38,248 nt of DNA, taken from contig CACYHF010000014.1 of the NCBI GenBank assembly GCA_902774155.1, positions 1-38,248 of the forward strand, given 5' to 3'. The position numbers and the translations under genes are program-made. Under the pieces are notes generated by a model, which saw nothing but the letters and a program-made list of their open reading frames with translations, was not told the origin of the DNA and searched no databases. Positions 1 through 7,519 of the stretch are shown one piece after another. This DNA comes from an uncultured Bacteroidia bacterium (GTDB lineage Bacteria; Bacteroidota; Bacteroidia; Bacteroidales; UBA932). Position 1 is the stretch's first letter, and every line of letters begins with the position of its first letter.

Positions 1-195
1 GATCCATTCGTCGGTCTGGTTCAGCTCCTGATCGGCGCAGGCCTTACAGAAGATGGGATAAAGGTCTTCGGGTTTCAGCGGCTGCTTGGTGGCAGGATGA
101 AGGAAAGGCAGGGGCTTGTTGGGCATCACAGCCTGGATGTTGAAATAATGAGTAGGAATCTCGCTCTCCGGGAGCATGTACTTTTTCTGTTTCAT
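1..195 (-). CDS. trpB: TrpB2-like tryptophan synthase beta chain, 5' end only
   Basis: Partial gene: the first 65 codons are in the window and the rest lies beyond base 1. The reverse strand reads MKQKKYMLPESEIPTHYFNI, followed by MPNKPLPFLHP, KPEDLYPIF and QELNQTDEWI. This N-terminus is typical of the longer TrpB2-type PLP-dependent tryptophan synthase beta subunits, which make tryptophan from indole and serine and are often encoded away from trpA. The ATG at 195 is the only good start. The PLP lysine and catalytic domain lie outside, so function rests on the N-terminus alone. A long hairpin (237-294) lies in its leader. No clear TAnnTTTG box was found upstream. Confidence 0.8.
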   Translation of the reverse strand, partial: MKQKKYMLPESEIPTHYFNIQAVMPNKPLPFLHPATKQPLKPEDLYPIFCKACADQELNQTDEWI

Positions 196-236
196 ATCAG
201 TTATATTTTGTAGTTAATTTTTGTTTCTTTTATTGT

Positions 237-294
237 GGGCGGACGAAAACTTTTTTTACCCCACAAGGGGGAGCAAAAAAGTTTTGTCCGGCCC
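237..294. promoter_or_regulatory. long imperfect hairpin upstream of trpB2-like gene
   Basis: Nested inverted repeat. GGGC (237-240), GGAC, AAAAC and TTTTTT on the left pair with AAAAAA, GTTTT, GTCC and GCCC on the right, with one bulged G on each side. The top of the stem is closed by CCCC-ACAA-GGGG. About 23 base pairs form overall. It lies 40 nt before the trpB2-like start, so it could be a leader/attenuator structure or a terminator for something upstream. The sequence alone does not decide. Confidence 0.55.
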
Positions 295-342
295 AGATTC
301 ACATTCCAGTATTAATAATTCACGTTCCTGTTATTAAAAAAT

Positions 343-369
343 AAGGCCTGCTGTAAGTCAGCAGGCCTT
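343..369 (-). terminator. intrinsic terminator after sdhC
   Basis: Perfect 11-bp inverted repeat (AAGGCCTGCTG at 343-353, CAGCAGGCCTT at 359-369) with loop TAAGT. Read on the minus strand it is followed by ATTTTTTAATAA, a good U-tract. It lies about 90 nt beyond the sdhC stop. A second, weaker hairpin (CTTACAG 396-402 with CTGTAAG 410-416) lies between the two. Together they suggest that the sdhC transcript ends here. Confidence 0.75.
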
Positions 370-461
370 CTATACATATAACTACGGCTAAGCGACTTAC
401 AGGATTGAGCTGTAAGTGCGCCACCAGTTATTGTTGTTCTTTTAAAATTCCAAATTATTTT

Positions 462-1223
462 TTAAAATTTTGAAAGAAGTGCTTCTGTCCACTGGGCCGA
501 TGCGGTAACACAGTTGCCTTCCACCCAGGCGTTGATGGCGGTGGCGACGAACAGCAGTACGATGAAGGCGGCCACGATGATGCCAATCACTTTCAGGCGC
601 TTCTGCCACTTCTTGTTGCTCCAGCCGATGGTCTGGAACATGCTCCAGAAACCGTGCTCCAGGTGCAGGAACAGGGCGATGAACCACACGATGTACAGGG
701 CCACGACCCACCAGTTCTTGAAGGTGGCAATGAGCAGGTAATACGGATTCTCCGCCTCTGCGCCCATGAATTCCTGCAGCTGCATCTTGGCCCAGAAGTG
801 GGTGAGATGGAAGCCCAGAAGGCCCAGGATGAGGATGCCCAGGACGGCCATGTTCTTGGCGCTCCAGCTGTCGTTCTTGGCCTTGGAGGCTACTTCGTAA
901 CGCTTGAGACCACCGCGCTTCTTCACATTCTCCCAGCTGAGCCAGATACCATACAGAATATGGATGATGAAGCCCAGGGCCAGGATGGGAACCATGATTT
1001 TGATGAGGGGGGAGGACATAAAGTCGCAGCCCAGCTGGAACCAACCGTCCCCGTGGGTATAGGGGAATTCATCCGGCATCACTTTGCCGAAACGTCCTTG
1101 CAGGGAGTCGATGACCGAGAAGAAATTGATGGTGCCGTGCAGGAGCAGGAAAATCACCAAAAAAGCGCCACTGACGCTCTGGATGAACTTCTTGCCGATG
1201 GAAGAGGTTAAAAAGTTAGCCAT
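462..1223 (-). CDS. sdhC: succinate dehydrogenase / fumarate reductase cytochrome b subunit
   Basis: 253-aa integral membrane protein of the Bacteroidota-type SdhC/FrdC (b558) family. It anchors the flavoprotein and Fe-S subunits and carries haem b for quinone exchange. The start MANFLTSSIGKKFIQSVSG is characteristic. Five hydrophobic segments are visible, at about residues 14-35, 72-96, 124-147, 168-190 and 210-232. Candidate haem-ligand histidines are in LLLHGTINFF, HILYGIW, GFHLTHFWAK and LFLHLEHGFW. In most Bacteroidota this gene is followed by sdhA and sdhB. Here it is followed by a terminator and a trpB2-like gene instead, so the partners are not adjacent. It is divergent from pyrH, with about 97 bp between starts. 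Confidence 0.93.
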   Translation of the reverse strand: MANFLTSSIGKKFIQSVSGAFLVIFLLLHGTINFFSVIDSLQGRFGKVMPDEFPYTHGDGWFQLGCDFMSSPLIKIMVPILALGFIIHILYGIWLSWENVKKRGGLKRYEVASKAKNDSWSAKNMAVLGILILGLLGFHLTHFWAKMQLQEFMGAEAENPYYLLIATFKNWWVVALYIVWFIALFLHLEHGFWSMFQTIGWSNKKWQKRLKVIGIIVAAFIVLLFVATAINAWVEGNCVTASAQWTEALLSKF

Positions 1224-1270
1224 ATAGGTAGTTTAGTTGTTGTTCAAGTACGCAAATATAACAATCTTTC

Positions 1271-1301
1271 TTGGAATTCTCCCACTATTTGGGTACTTTT
1301 G
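1271..1301 (+). promoter_or_regulatory. Bacteroidota-type promoter of pyrH
   Basis: TTG (1271-1273), a 20-nt spacer and TACTTTTG (1294-1301) match the -33/-7 consensus TTG...TAnnTTTG used by the Bacteroidota primary sigma factor. The predicted transcription start is about 12-15 nt before the pyrH ATG at 1321. Confidence 0.7.
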
Positions 1302-1320
1302 TTCAGAATATACCAAAACC

Positions 1321-2025
1321 ATGTATAAACGCGTACTTCTCAAACTCTCGGGCGAAAGCCTGGGCGGCCCCGCCGGAAAGGGGCTGGACACCGCCTGGCT
1401 GGAAAAATATGCCAAGGAAGTGGCCACGGCGGCCAAAGCCGGCTTGCAAATCGCCATCGTGAACGGCGGCGGTAACATCTTCCGCGGCCTGCAGGGCGTG
1501 GGGAAAGGCTTCGACCGCGTGGACGGCGACAAAATGGGCATGCTGGCCACCGTCATCAACTCGCTGGCCCTGAAGATGTTCATCCAGGCCGAAGGCGTGG
1601 AAGCCGTGGTGTTCACCTCCACTCCCATGGAGCCCCACGCCAAGTACTACATGCGGGACGACGCCGTAGCCGTGCTGGAGCGCGGTGGCGTGGCCCTCAT
1701 CGCCGGGGGTACCGGCAACCCCTTCTTTACCACGGACAGCGGCGCGGCCCTTCGCGCGCTGGAAATCGGCGCCGATGCCCTGCTCAAAGGCACCCGCGTA
1801 GACGGCGTCTATACCGCCGATCCTGAGAAAGATCCATCGGCCGTCAAGTACGAGGAACTCAGCTTCGACGAAGCCATCTCCAAACACCTGAAAGTCATGG
1901 ACCAGACGGCCTATGCCCTCTGTGCCGACGGAAAAATGCCCGTCATCGTCTTCGATATGAATGCCACCGGCAACCTCACCAAACTCCTGAACGGAGAAAA
2001 AGTCGGAACGCTAGTACATCCTTAA
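1321..2025 (+). CDS. pyrH: UMP kinase
   Basis: 234-aa uridylate kinase of the amino-acid-kinase fold. It phosphorylates UMP to UDP in pyrimidine nucleotide synthesis and is normally a cytoplasmic hexamer. The N-terminal phosphate-binding KRVLLKLSGESLGG, the VNGGGNIFRG loop, the DxMGMLATVIN segment, the FTTDSGAALRALEI region and LKGTRVDGVYTADP are all family signatures, and the length is normal. The ATG at 1321 is chosen over upstream in-frame codons because it begins exactly at the conserved MYKRVLLKLSGE and lies just after a promoter. A YtxH-like gene follows after 24 nt. Confidence 0.96.
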   Translation: MYKRVLLKLSGESLGGPAGKGLDTAWLEKYAKEVATAAKAGLQIAIVNGGGNIFRGLQGVGKGFDRVDGDKMGMLATVINSLALKMFIQAEGVEAVVFTSTPMEPHAKYYMRDDAVAVLERGGVALIAGGTGNPFFTTDSGAALRALEIGADALLKGTRVDGVYTADPEKDPSAVKYEELSFDEAISKHLKVMDQTAYALCADGKMPVIVFDMNATGNLTKLLNGEKVGTLVHP

Positions 2026-2049
2026 AATAATCATTAACATTTGCATACC

Positions 2050-2385
2050 ATGAAAGTCCAATCTGTTATCGGTTTTATCTTCGGCGCCGCCGTCGGTGCC
2101 TGCGCCGGCATCCTTTTCGCCCCTGAAAAAGGCGAAGAAACCCGCAAAAAACTTATGGAAGCCGCTTCCGAAGGCTACGACCAGGCCCGGGAAGGCTTCG
2201 ACGAGTTTGCCCACGACGCCTCCGTGCGCTACCGTTATGCCCGCATCGAGGCCAACAAACTCAAGAAAACCCTCGCGGAACAGGGTGGCGAACTCAAGGA
2301 AGAAGCCCGCAAGGCCATCCTGGATCAGCTGGCCAAATTAGAAGCCGCCATCTCCAAGGACGAGGCCAAAGAAGAGACGGTCTAA
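2050..2385 (+). CDS. YtxH domain-containing small membrane protein
   Basis: 111 aa. An N-terminal glycine/alanine-rich hydrophobic segment (residues 6-23, FIFGAAVGACAGILFAP) runs directly into LFAPEKGEETRKK, the hallmark of the YtxH family. The remainder is a charged, probably helical domain of about 80 residues. Family members are envelope or stress-associated proteins without an established biochemical role. The start is the ATG at 2050 (MKVQSVIGF); in-frame TTG 2041 would add three residues. It probably shares the pyrH transcript. Its stop codon lies 3 nt from the stop of a minus-strand pepP remnant. Confidence 0.85.
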   Translation: MKVQSVIGFIFGAAVGACAGILFAPEKGEETRKKLMEAASEGYDQAREGFDEFAHDASVRYRYARIEANKLKKTLAEQGGELKEEARKAILDQLAKLEAAISKDEAKEETV

Positions 2386-2388
2386 GCC

Positions 2389-2461
2389 CTATTTCACCGA
2401 CAAAGTTTTTTCCCGTAGCCTGGCCGATACTTCGGCTGGGTTATGGGATAATTAGTTATTG
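2389..2461 (-). pseudogene. remnant of the 3' end of the aminopeptidase P gene
   Basis: Read on the minus strand, this stretch encodes PAEVSARLREKTLSVK followed by a stop (2389-2391). The last residues of the intact PepP at 5649 are PAEVSAWLREKTMPV followed by a stop. Bases 2406-2440 match 5663-5697 at 31 of 35 positions, and the match continues weakly upstream, where an in-frame TAA interrupts it. The most conserved 15 bases (2422-2436) contain a GCCGA/TCGGC stem, so a duplicated hairpin is an alternative. However, the codon-level match to the stop extends beyond the stem. See the finding on the bracketed cassette. Confidence 0.6.
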
Positions 2462-2489
2462 TGATTTCCTGCGCGTTTTGCTATCTTTG
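2459..2489 (+). promoter_or_regulatory. promoter of the Big_2 lipoprotein / M64 peptidase pair
   Basis: TTG (2459-2461), a 20-nt spacer and TATCTTTG (2482-2489) give a full match to the Bacteroidota consensus, 26 nt before the ATG at 2516. It would drive both cassette genes. Confidence 0.75.
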
Positions 2490-2515
2490 TGGATAGAGAT
2501 TAATAGCCAAACTAC

Positions 2516-3184
2516 ATGAAGGTTCTTATCAGATTATCGGCACTGCTTTCGGCATTTTTGATCCTGTCGTCCGGCATGTGCAGTCCGGACAATCCGGAGC
2601 CGACACCCCAACCCAATCCAGTCACACCCACACCCAGTGTTGTGTCTGTATCTTCTGTCTCACTGAATAAGACAACTTTGACCCTCACCGAAGGGGAAAG
2701 TGAAGTGCTCAACGCCACGGTAAAACCGGACAACGCCACGGACAAGACGGTGGCCTGGAGCAGTTCAGATGCCAGTGTTGCCAAAGTTGAAAATGGCAAG
2801 GTAACTGCGGTCAAGGCCGGAACGGCCACCATCACCGCCAAGGCCGGCGACAAATCGGCCACCTGCACGGTAACGGTTAATAAGAAGGTTGTCGCTGTCA
2901 CTTCCGTCACGCTGAACAAAACGGAACTGACGCTGACGGAAGGCGAAAGTGAAACGCTCACGGCGACGGTAAAACCGGACGACGCTACAGACAAGACCGT
3001 AACCTGGAGCACTTCAGACGCCAGTGTTGCCAAAGTGGAGAATGGAAAGGTAACGGCCATAAAAGAAGGCAAAGCTAGCATCACCGCAAAAGCGGGTGAA
3101 AAATCGGCCACCTGTGTTATTACGGTTATCCCGGATTCCATGTCGGGCGGACACGAAGGTACCGGCAAGGAACAGTGGGACTAG
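2516..3184 (+). CDS. exported protein with two Big_2 (Ig-like) domains
   Basis: 222 aa. A signal sequence (residues 2-19) is followed by SSGMCSPDN. Cys22 could be lipidated, although Met at -1 is unusual for a lipobox. A proline/threonine-rich linker (about 25-42) leads into two bacterial Ig-like group 2 repeats, at about 45-120 and 125-205. Each has the pattern VTSVTLNKTxLTLTEGESE, then TVKPDxATDKTVxWSSSDASVAKVENGKVTA, then G.A.ITAKAG.KSATC.VTV. No catalytic domain is present. Big_2 domains are adhesion or spacer modules of surface proteins. The M64 peptidase gene follows 18 nt later, so the two are probably co-transcribed and may act together at the cell surface (inference). Confidence 0.85.
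   Translation: MKVLIRLSALLSAFLILSSGMCSPDNPEPTPQPNPVTPTPSVVSVSSVSLNKTTLTLTEGESEVLNATVKPDNATDKTVAWSSSDASVAKVENGKVTAVKAGTATITAKAGDKSATCTVTVNKKVVAVTSVTLNKTELTLTEGESETLTATVKPDDATDKTVTWSTSDASVAKVENGKVTAIKEGKASITAKAGEKSATCVITVIPDSMSGGHEGTGKEQWD
2640..3130 (+). repeat. tandem repeat of the Big_2 domain coding sequence
   Basis: The two Ig-like units are similar at DNA level as well as protein level. For example, both units share GCCAGTGTTGCCAAAGT and flanking codons. The repeat period is about 240 bp. This suggests a domain duplication that has diverged only moderately. Confidence 0.7.
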
Positions 3185-3202
3185 TAGAAATGGAGAATCC
3201 GT

Positions 3203-5743
3203 ATGCGTAGATTATTCTATCTTGTTTTCGCACTGGTCCTGCTGACCGGTTGCATCCGGAACGAAGAAAGCACTCTTCCCTTCAATCCGGACGACGTGAC
3301 ATTCTATGCCACCAATGCCGATTTGGCCGAGACCAAGACCGTCCTGCAGGCCGACGGAACCATCCAATGGCTTCCCAAGGACGAAATCAATGTGTTTTAT
3401 TCCCAAGGCGGATCGGCCAAGTTCGTATCGGGTAATACGGAAAAAGCTGCTCAGGTGGCCTTCAAGGGCGCACTCAAGGACTTTACATACAAGGATGGCG
3501 CTTCTTTCTGGGCGGTTTATCCCTATCGGGAGAGTCACACCTTCTCCGGAGAAGCCCTGACGGTCTCCTTGCCGGCGAACCAGGTGGCCGTGGCCGGTTC
3601 CTTTGCCGATGACCTGTTCGTATCCATTGCCCGGACAACCAACTTTAACCTGCAGTTTTACAACGTTTGCGGTGGTATTGAGTTCAGTGTTACGGAGCCC
3701 GGCGTGAAGACGGTTACATTCAAAGGAAACGGTGACGAGCCCCTTGCCGGTTCGGCAGACGTAAGCTTCGGTCAGGATGGAAAACCGGTCATTCTGAATG
3801 TGACGGAAGCCGCAACCTCCATTACCCTGACGACGCCGGACGGGAGTGCATTCCAAACAGGGGTCAAGTACTATATAGCCCTATGGCCTGCCACCCTTGA
3901 GAATGGATACAGGATTACACTCACCAAGGAAGACGGCACCTCTACCATAAAGAAATACAGCAAGTGGGGTGTGCTGGAAGACCTGGACAAGGGCCTTTCC
4001 TATGAGCATCGGGTACCGGATAACGAAATTTGGTACACAAGCACAGATGGGAAGATTATTGAGGGCTCCGGTGCGGTAGTTCCGCTTTCCAATACGTATG
4101 TCGATGGAAGAGGAATAATGGTCTTTAATGAACCTTTGACGAGTATTACTTGGGACTACTTTTATAATAGTGACAGATTGGAAACCGTGATGCTTCCTGA
4201 AAGTGTCACGGATATTGGGATGGTGGCGTTTGCCATGTCTACCAGCCTTATAACTATAGATATGCCGGGGGTTGTTCGAATAGATTATCAGGCTTTTGAT
4301 TCCTCTGGCCTGTCGGGAGAACTCATTCTCCCAGACACTGTCGAAGAAATTGGCGGTTTCGCGTTCTTTAATTGTAAGGGTCTCCAACGTATTGTTCTTC
4401 CCGAAAAGGTCAAACGGCTGGGGGAGGGAGCATTTCTGGAGTCTGGTTTTAAGGAAATGATCGTGAAGCCTCTTACGCCACCAATAATTGAGAGTGATTA
4501 TTATTCAATAGATATTAGAGATGGGTTGTGGGAACGAAATAGTCTTATTTATGTCCCGGAAGAATCCCTTGAAGCATATCAGTCAGCACGGATGTGGAGT
4601 GATTCCAAAGGTTTTATCACAACGGAAGGAAAGATGCCCAATGAATGTTTTTATGCTTCCACCGACTACTCACATGATGGAGAGGTCGTCTATCTTCAAA
4701 CGGCTACGGTAGGAAATGGAGTGGATCTGATTTTCTTGGGAGATGGATATGTTGACCGTGATCTTGATTCGGGAGGGATATTCGAACAACGCGTTAAGAC
4801 GGAAGTAGAATCGTTTTTTTCTTTTGAACCGTATAAATCCTTGCGTGACAGGTTTAATGTCGTTATGGTCAAATGTGTTTCCAAAAATGACGTATATTTT
4901 ACCCCGTTTGGTGCAGAGCGATTGTTTACTTATGATAAAGCGTTTAATGCTTTCGATACTTATGAGGAGAGATGCGCGGAATACGCGAAACTCGTAACCC
5001 GTTCTGAAACAAAACCCATATTCGCTGCAGTCCTTATGAATAGGCAGTGCGACGTTGAGGCGGCATTTTGTAACAATCAATGGGATCTCGACAGGGCTTT
5101 TGCCTATTTTTCCGATAGGAGGAATTCAGGTGATGATGCGGTTGGAGCTCATGAACTAGGAGGTCATGGCATTGCCCGTCTTGCAGATGAATACATTGGA
5201 TTCGGGATGGCATTCCCCGAAGAGGACCAAGCAAGGGAAGAGGATTTTTGGCGGCGAACAGGATGGGGGATCAATATTGATTTCTGTACGAATCCCGAGA
5301 AGGTCAAATGGGCTCATTTTCTGAAGGATACCAGATACCAAGATGAGGGTTTAGGTATATGGGAAGGCGGAATGGCGCGCCAATTTGGGGTATATCGCTG
5401 TTCCGAGGAGAGTGTTATGAATGGTACGGGTGGGTACGGAAGTGGCCCAAGCGGATACTCCAATTGGTTCAACGCCCCCAGCCGCGAGGCAATTTACAAA
5501 AAAATCATGAAGCTGTCGGAAGGCCCCGACTGGCAATATGATTACGAGACCTTTGCTGTATTTGACGCGCCTGGGCGAGAGCAGGCTGCAACAAAGTATC
5601 GCGAATGGCAGCAGGCCTATGAAGAATGGCGGAAGAATAATCCCAATGCTAAACCGGCATTGTCTTTTCCCGCAGCCAGGCCGATACTTCGGCCGGGAGA
5701 CGGGAAGACAGGGTATTGTATACCCGCTGATTGTAGGCGTTGA
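3203..5743 (+). CDS. lipoprotein: fimbrillin-like + BspA-type LRR + M64 (IgA-type) metallopeptidase
   Basis: 846 aa with three parts. First, a lipoprotein signal (LLTGC, Cys17) and a fimbrillin/Mfa-like domain (about 25-270, including ETKTVLQADGTIQWLPKDEI). Second, a BspA-type leucine-rich region (LRR_5, about 290-470; motifs such as LETVMLPESVTDIGMVAFA). Third, an M64 peptidase domain (about 490-805) containing DLIFLGDGY, the zinc motif HELGGH (about His650-Glu651-His654) and LADEY. M64 enzymes include a secreted protease that cleaves immunoglobulin A. Base composition drops towards AT from about 4.0 to 5.5 kb, unlike the neighbours. The last 32 codons run through the pepP repeat and overlap pepP by 95 bp, so the C-terminus after about residue 815 may be an accident of insertion. 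The start is the ATG at 3203, at a typical signal peptide. Confidence 0.85.
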   Translation: MRRLFYLVFALVLLTGCIRNEESTLPFNPDDVTFYATNADLAETKTVLQADGTIQWLPKDEINVFYSQGGSAKFVSGNTEKAAQVAFKGALKDFTYKDGASFWAVYPYRESHTFSGEALTVSLPANQVAVAGSFADDLFVSIARTTNFNLQFYNVCGGIEFSVTEPGVKTVTFKGNGDEPLAGSADVSFGQDGKPVILNVTEAATSITLTTPDGSAFQTGVKYYIALWPATLENGYRITLTKEDGTSTIKKYSKWGVLEDLDKGLSYEHRVPDNEIWYTSTDGKIIEGSGAVVPLSNTYVDGRGIMVFNEPLTSITWDYFYNSDRLETVMLPESVTDIGMVAFAMSTSLITIDMPGVVRIDYQAFDSSGLSGELILPDTVEEIGGFAFFNCKGLQRIVLPEKVKRLGEGAFLESGFKEMIVKPLTPPIIESDYYSIDIRDGLWERNSLIYVPEESLEAYQSARMWSDSKGFITTEGKMPNECFYASTDYSHDGEVVYLQTATVGNGVDLIFLGDGYVDRDLDSGGIFEQRVKTEVESFFSFEPYKSLRDRFNVVMVKCVSKNDVYFTPFGAERLFTYDKAFNAFDTYEERCAEYAKLVTRSETKPIFAAVLMNRQCDVEAAFCNNQWDLDRAFAYFSDRRNSGDDAVGAHELGGHGIARLADEYIGFGMAFPEEDQAREEDFWRRTGWGINIDFCTNPEKVKWAHFLKDTRYQDEGLGIWEGGMARQFGVYRCSEESVMNGTGGYGSGPSGYSNWFNAPSREAIYKKIMKLSEGPDWQYDYETFAVFDAPGREQAATKYREWQQAYEEWRKNNPNAKPALSFPAARPILRPGDGKTGYCIPADCRR

Positions 5744-7454
5744 GCCATTCCCGTTCATCGGCCGTGAGGAGCGACACTTCCAGGCAGGAGGTGTCGAAGT
5801 GGCAGAGCGTAAGGGTTTCGAAGCCCAGGAAGGAGCCGAACTCATTATCCCCTACCGGACGCACCAGCAGCAGGTTTTCGTGCCGGATTCCGTGCATCCC
5901 TTCGCGATACACGCCGGGTTCGTCCGATGTGATCATACCGGGCTCCAGCGGCTGGGTGTTGAAGTTCTGCCGGATATCGTGCGGCCCCTCATGTACGCCC
6001 AGGAAGAAACCTACGCCGTGCCCCGTTCCGTGGCCGAAATTGCGTTTATGCCGCCAAAGGGGCTCACGGGCCAGGGCGTCAATCTGGCAACCGGCCGTTC
6101 CGCGCGGGAACACCGCCATAGCCAGGCCGATATGTCCTCTTAATACCAAGGTATAGTCTTCCCGCTCCAGCGGCGTACAGGGCCCCAGTGGAACCGTACG
6201 CGTGATATCCGTAGTGCCGAACAGGTACTGGCCGCCGGAGTCCACCAGATACAGTCCGCGCGGCTCCAGCAAGGCCGACCCCGTCTTGGGTGTCACATAA
6301 TGCGGCAAAGCCGCGGAGGGGCCATAGGCCGATATGGTCTCGAAGCTGTCGCCCCGGTAACCGGGGATGGCGGCGCGCAGCCGGCCCAGTTCACAAGCGG
6401 CCTCCCACTCGTTCACCTCTCCGGCATGACGTTCCACCCAGTATAGGAACTGCTCCATAACCAGGCCGTCTTCCAGGTGCGCTTCCCGCATACCGTCCAG
6501 TTCCACGCTGTTTTTCACGGCCTTGCGAAGAGCCACTGGCGAAGTGCACGGAATCACATCCGGGGCATCTTCGGCCTGCGTCAGCGCCTCCCACAGCGTG
6601 AGATTCAAGGCCGATGGTTCCACGCAGATCCGATCCACGCCATTCTCCTTCAGAGATGAGAGGGTGAACTCTATATCGGCATAGTCACAGATACTTACGC
6701 TGTCGGCGCCCAGCTCCAGGAAACTGTCGGCCGTCTCGGAATCCGGCTCCTCGAAAGCATCCTTGCGCACGAACCAGAAAGCGTCGTCCAGGGTGAGCAG
6801 GAAGTAGGAAATGACAAAAGGATTGTAGTCGATGTCGGAGCCCCGGACATTGAGCAGCCAGGCAATCTGGTCCAGGGAGGTGAGCAGGAAGGCATCGGCC
6901 CCCTGCTTTACCAGCCATTTGCGCAGCCAACGCAGGCGGACATCACGGCTTTCCCCCGTAAGGTCCTCCCCCAACGTGATGATGGGCGTGGAAGGAATGG
7001 CCGGACGCTCTTCCCAAAGGGCCGATAAAAGATCCGGAACCGAAGTCAAAACCGCCGAAGGAACAGCACCACGCAGCGTTTCGGCCGCCTCCAGCGTATA
7101 ACACAGGCCATCCACGGCAATGACAGGTTCATCCATCTCCAGCGAGGCGATCCACTGCGGAATGGGAACCTGCTCCGGCACGCGTGTCTTGTGCAGTTCG
7201 ATGCCCGTTCCATTTAACTGCCGTACGGCCTGGATGAAGTAGCGGGGATCCGTCCACAGGCCGGCATGGTCCCGGGTGACCACCAGGTCCCCGGCTTCTC
7301 CGGTAAAGCCGGACAGCCACTCCACCTGTTTCCAGCGGAGCGCCGGGTATTCACTTTCGTGCGGGTCACTTCCCGTCAGGATCACGATATCCCAGCCATT
7401 TTCGCGCATCAGGGCACGAAGCGCCGCTATCCGGTTTGCAAAAATATTTTCCAT
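5649..7454 (-). CDS. pepP: Xaa-Pro aminopeptidase (aminopeptidase P, M24B)
   Basis: 601-aa cytoplasmic metallopeptidase that removes N-terminal residues before proline. It has two creatinase-type N-terminal domains (about 1-300) and the pita-bread M24 catalytic domain (about 310-540). Visible metal ligands are Asp in YLVDSGGQY, Asp in GTTDITRTV, His in HGTGHGVGFF, and the glutamates in TSDEPGVY and GIRHENLLL. HEGPHDI is also family-typical. The length suits the long, XPNPEP1-like form of Bacteroidota. The ATG at 7454 begins MENIFANRIAALR. The gene is divergent from the coiled-coil gene at 7520. Its 3' end overlaps the M64 gene, and a degraded copy of that end is found at 2389. Confidence 0.93.
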   Translation of the reverse strand: MENIFANRIAALRALMRENGWDIVILTGSDPHESEYPALRWKQVEWLSGFTGEAGDLVVTRDHAGLWTDPRYFIQAVRQLNGTGIELHKTRVPEQVPIPQWIASLEMDEPVIAVDGLCYTLEAAETLRGAVPSAVLTSVPDLLSALWEERPAIPSTPIITLGEDLTGESRDVRLRWLRKWLVKQGADAFLLTSLDQIAWLLNVRGSDIDYNPFVISYFLLTLDDAFWFVRKDAFEEPDSETADSFLELGADSVSICDYADIEFTLSSLKENGVDRICVEPSALNLTLWEALTQAEDAPDVIPCTSPVALRKAVKNSVELDGMREAHLEDGLVMEQFLYWVERHAGEVNEWEAACELGRLRAAIPGYRGDSFETISAYGPSAALPHYVTPKTGSALLEPRGLYLVDSGGQYLFGTTDITRTVPLGPCTPLEREDYTLVLRGHIGLAMAVFPRGTAGCQIDALAREPLWRHKRNFGHGTGHGVGFFLGVHEGPHDIRQNFNTQPLEPGMITSDEPGVYREGMHGIRHENLLLVRPVGDNEFGSFLGFETLTLCHFDTSCLEVSLLTADEREWLNAYNQRVYNTLSSRLPAEVSAWLREKTMPV

Positions 7455-7477
7455 AGCTGCCTAGCATGTTATTTGCA

Positions 7478-7495
7478 CAAATATAACTATATTTG
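7478..7495. promoter_or_regulatory. divergent -7 boxes forming an 18-bp palindrome
   Basis: CAAATATA-AC-TATATTTG: the right half is a TAnnTTTG -7 box for the plus-strand gene at 7520, and the left half is the same box for pepP on the minus strand. No TTG was found at the usual 20-nt distance on either side, so both promoters would be non-canonical. The palindrome could also bind a dimeric regulator. Confidence 0.5.
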
Positions 7496-7519
7496 TAGGA
7501 AATAAAAACCGTTAATACC

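Noticed and set aside
2409-2440. Terminator of ytxH
   Set aside because: There is a GCCGA/TCGGC stem but no U-tract after it, and the wider match to the pepP end, in frame to the stop codon, explains the sequence better. A terminator role is not excluded.
2640-3130. CRISPR-like repeats
   Set aside because: Two long units of about 240 bp within one reading frame encode Ig-like domains; there is no short repeat/spacer pattern here or elsewhere in the window.
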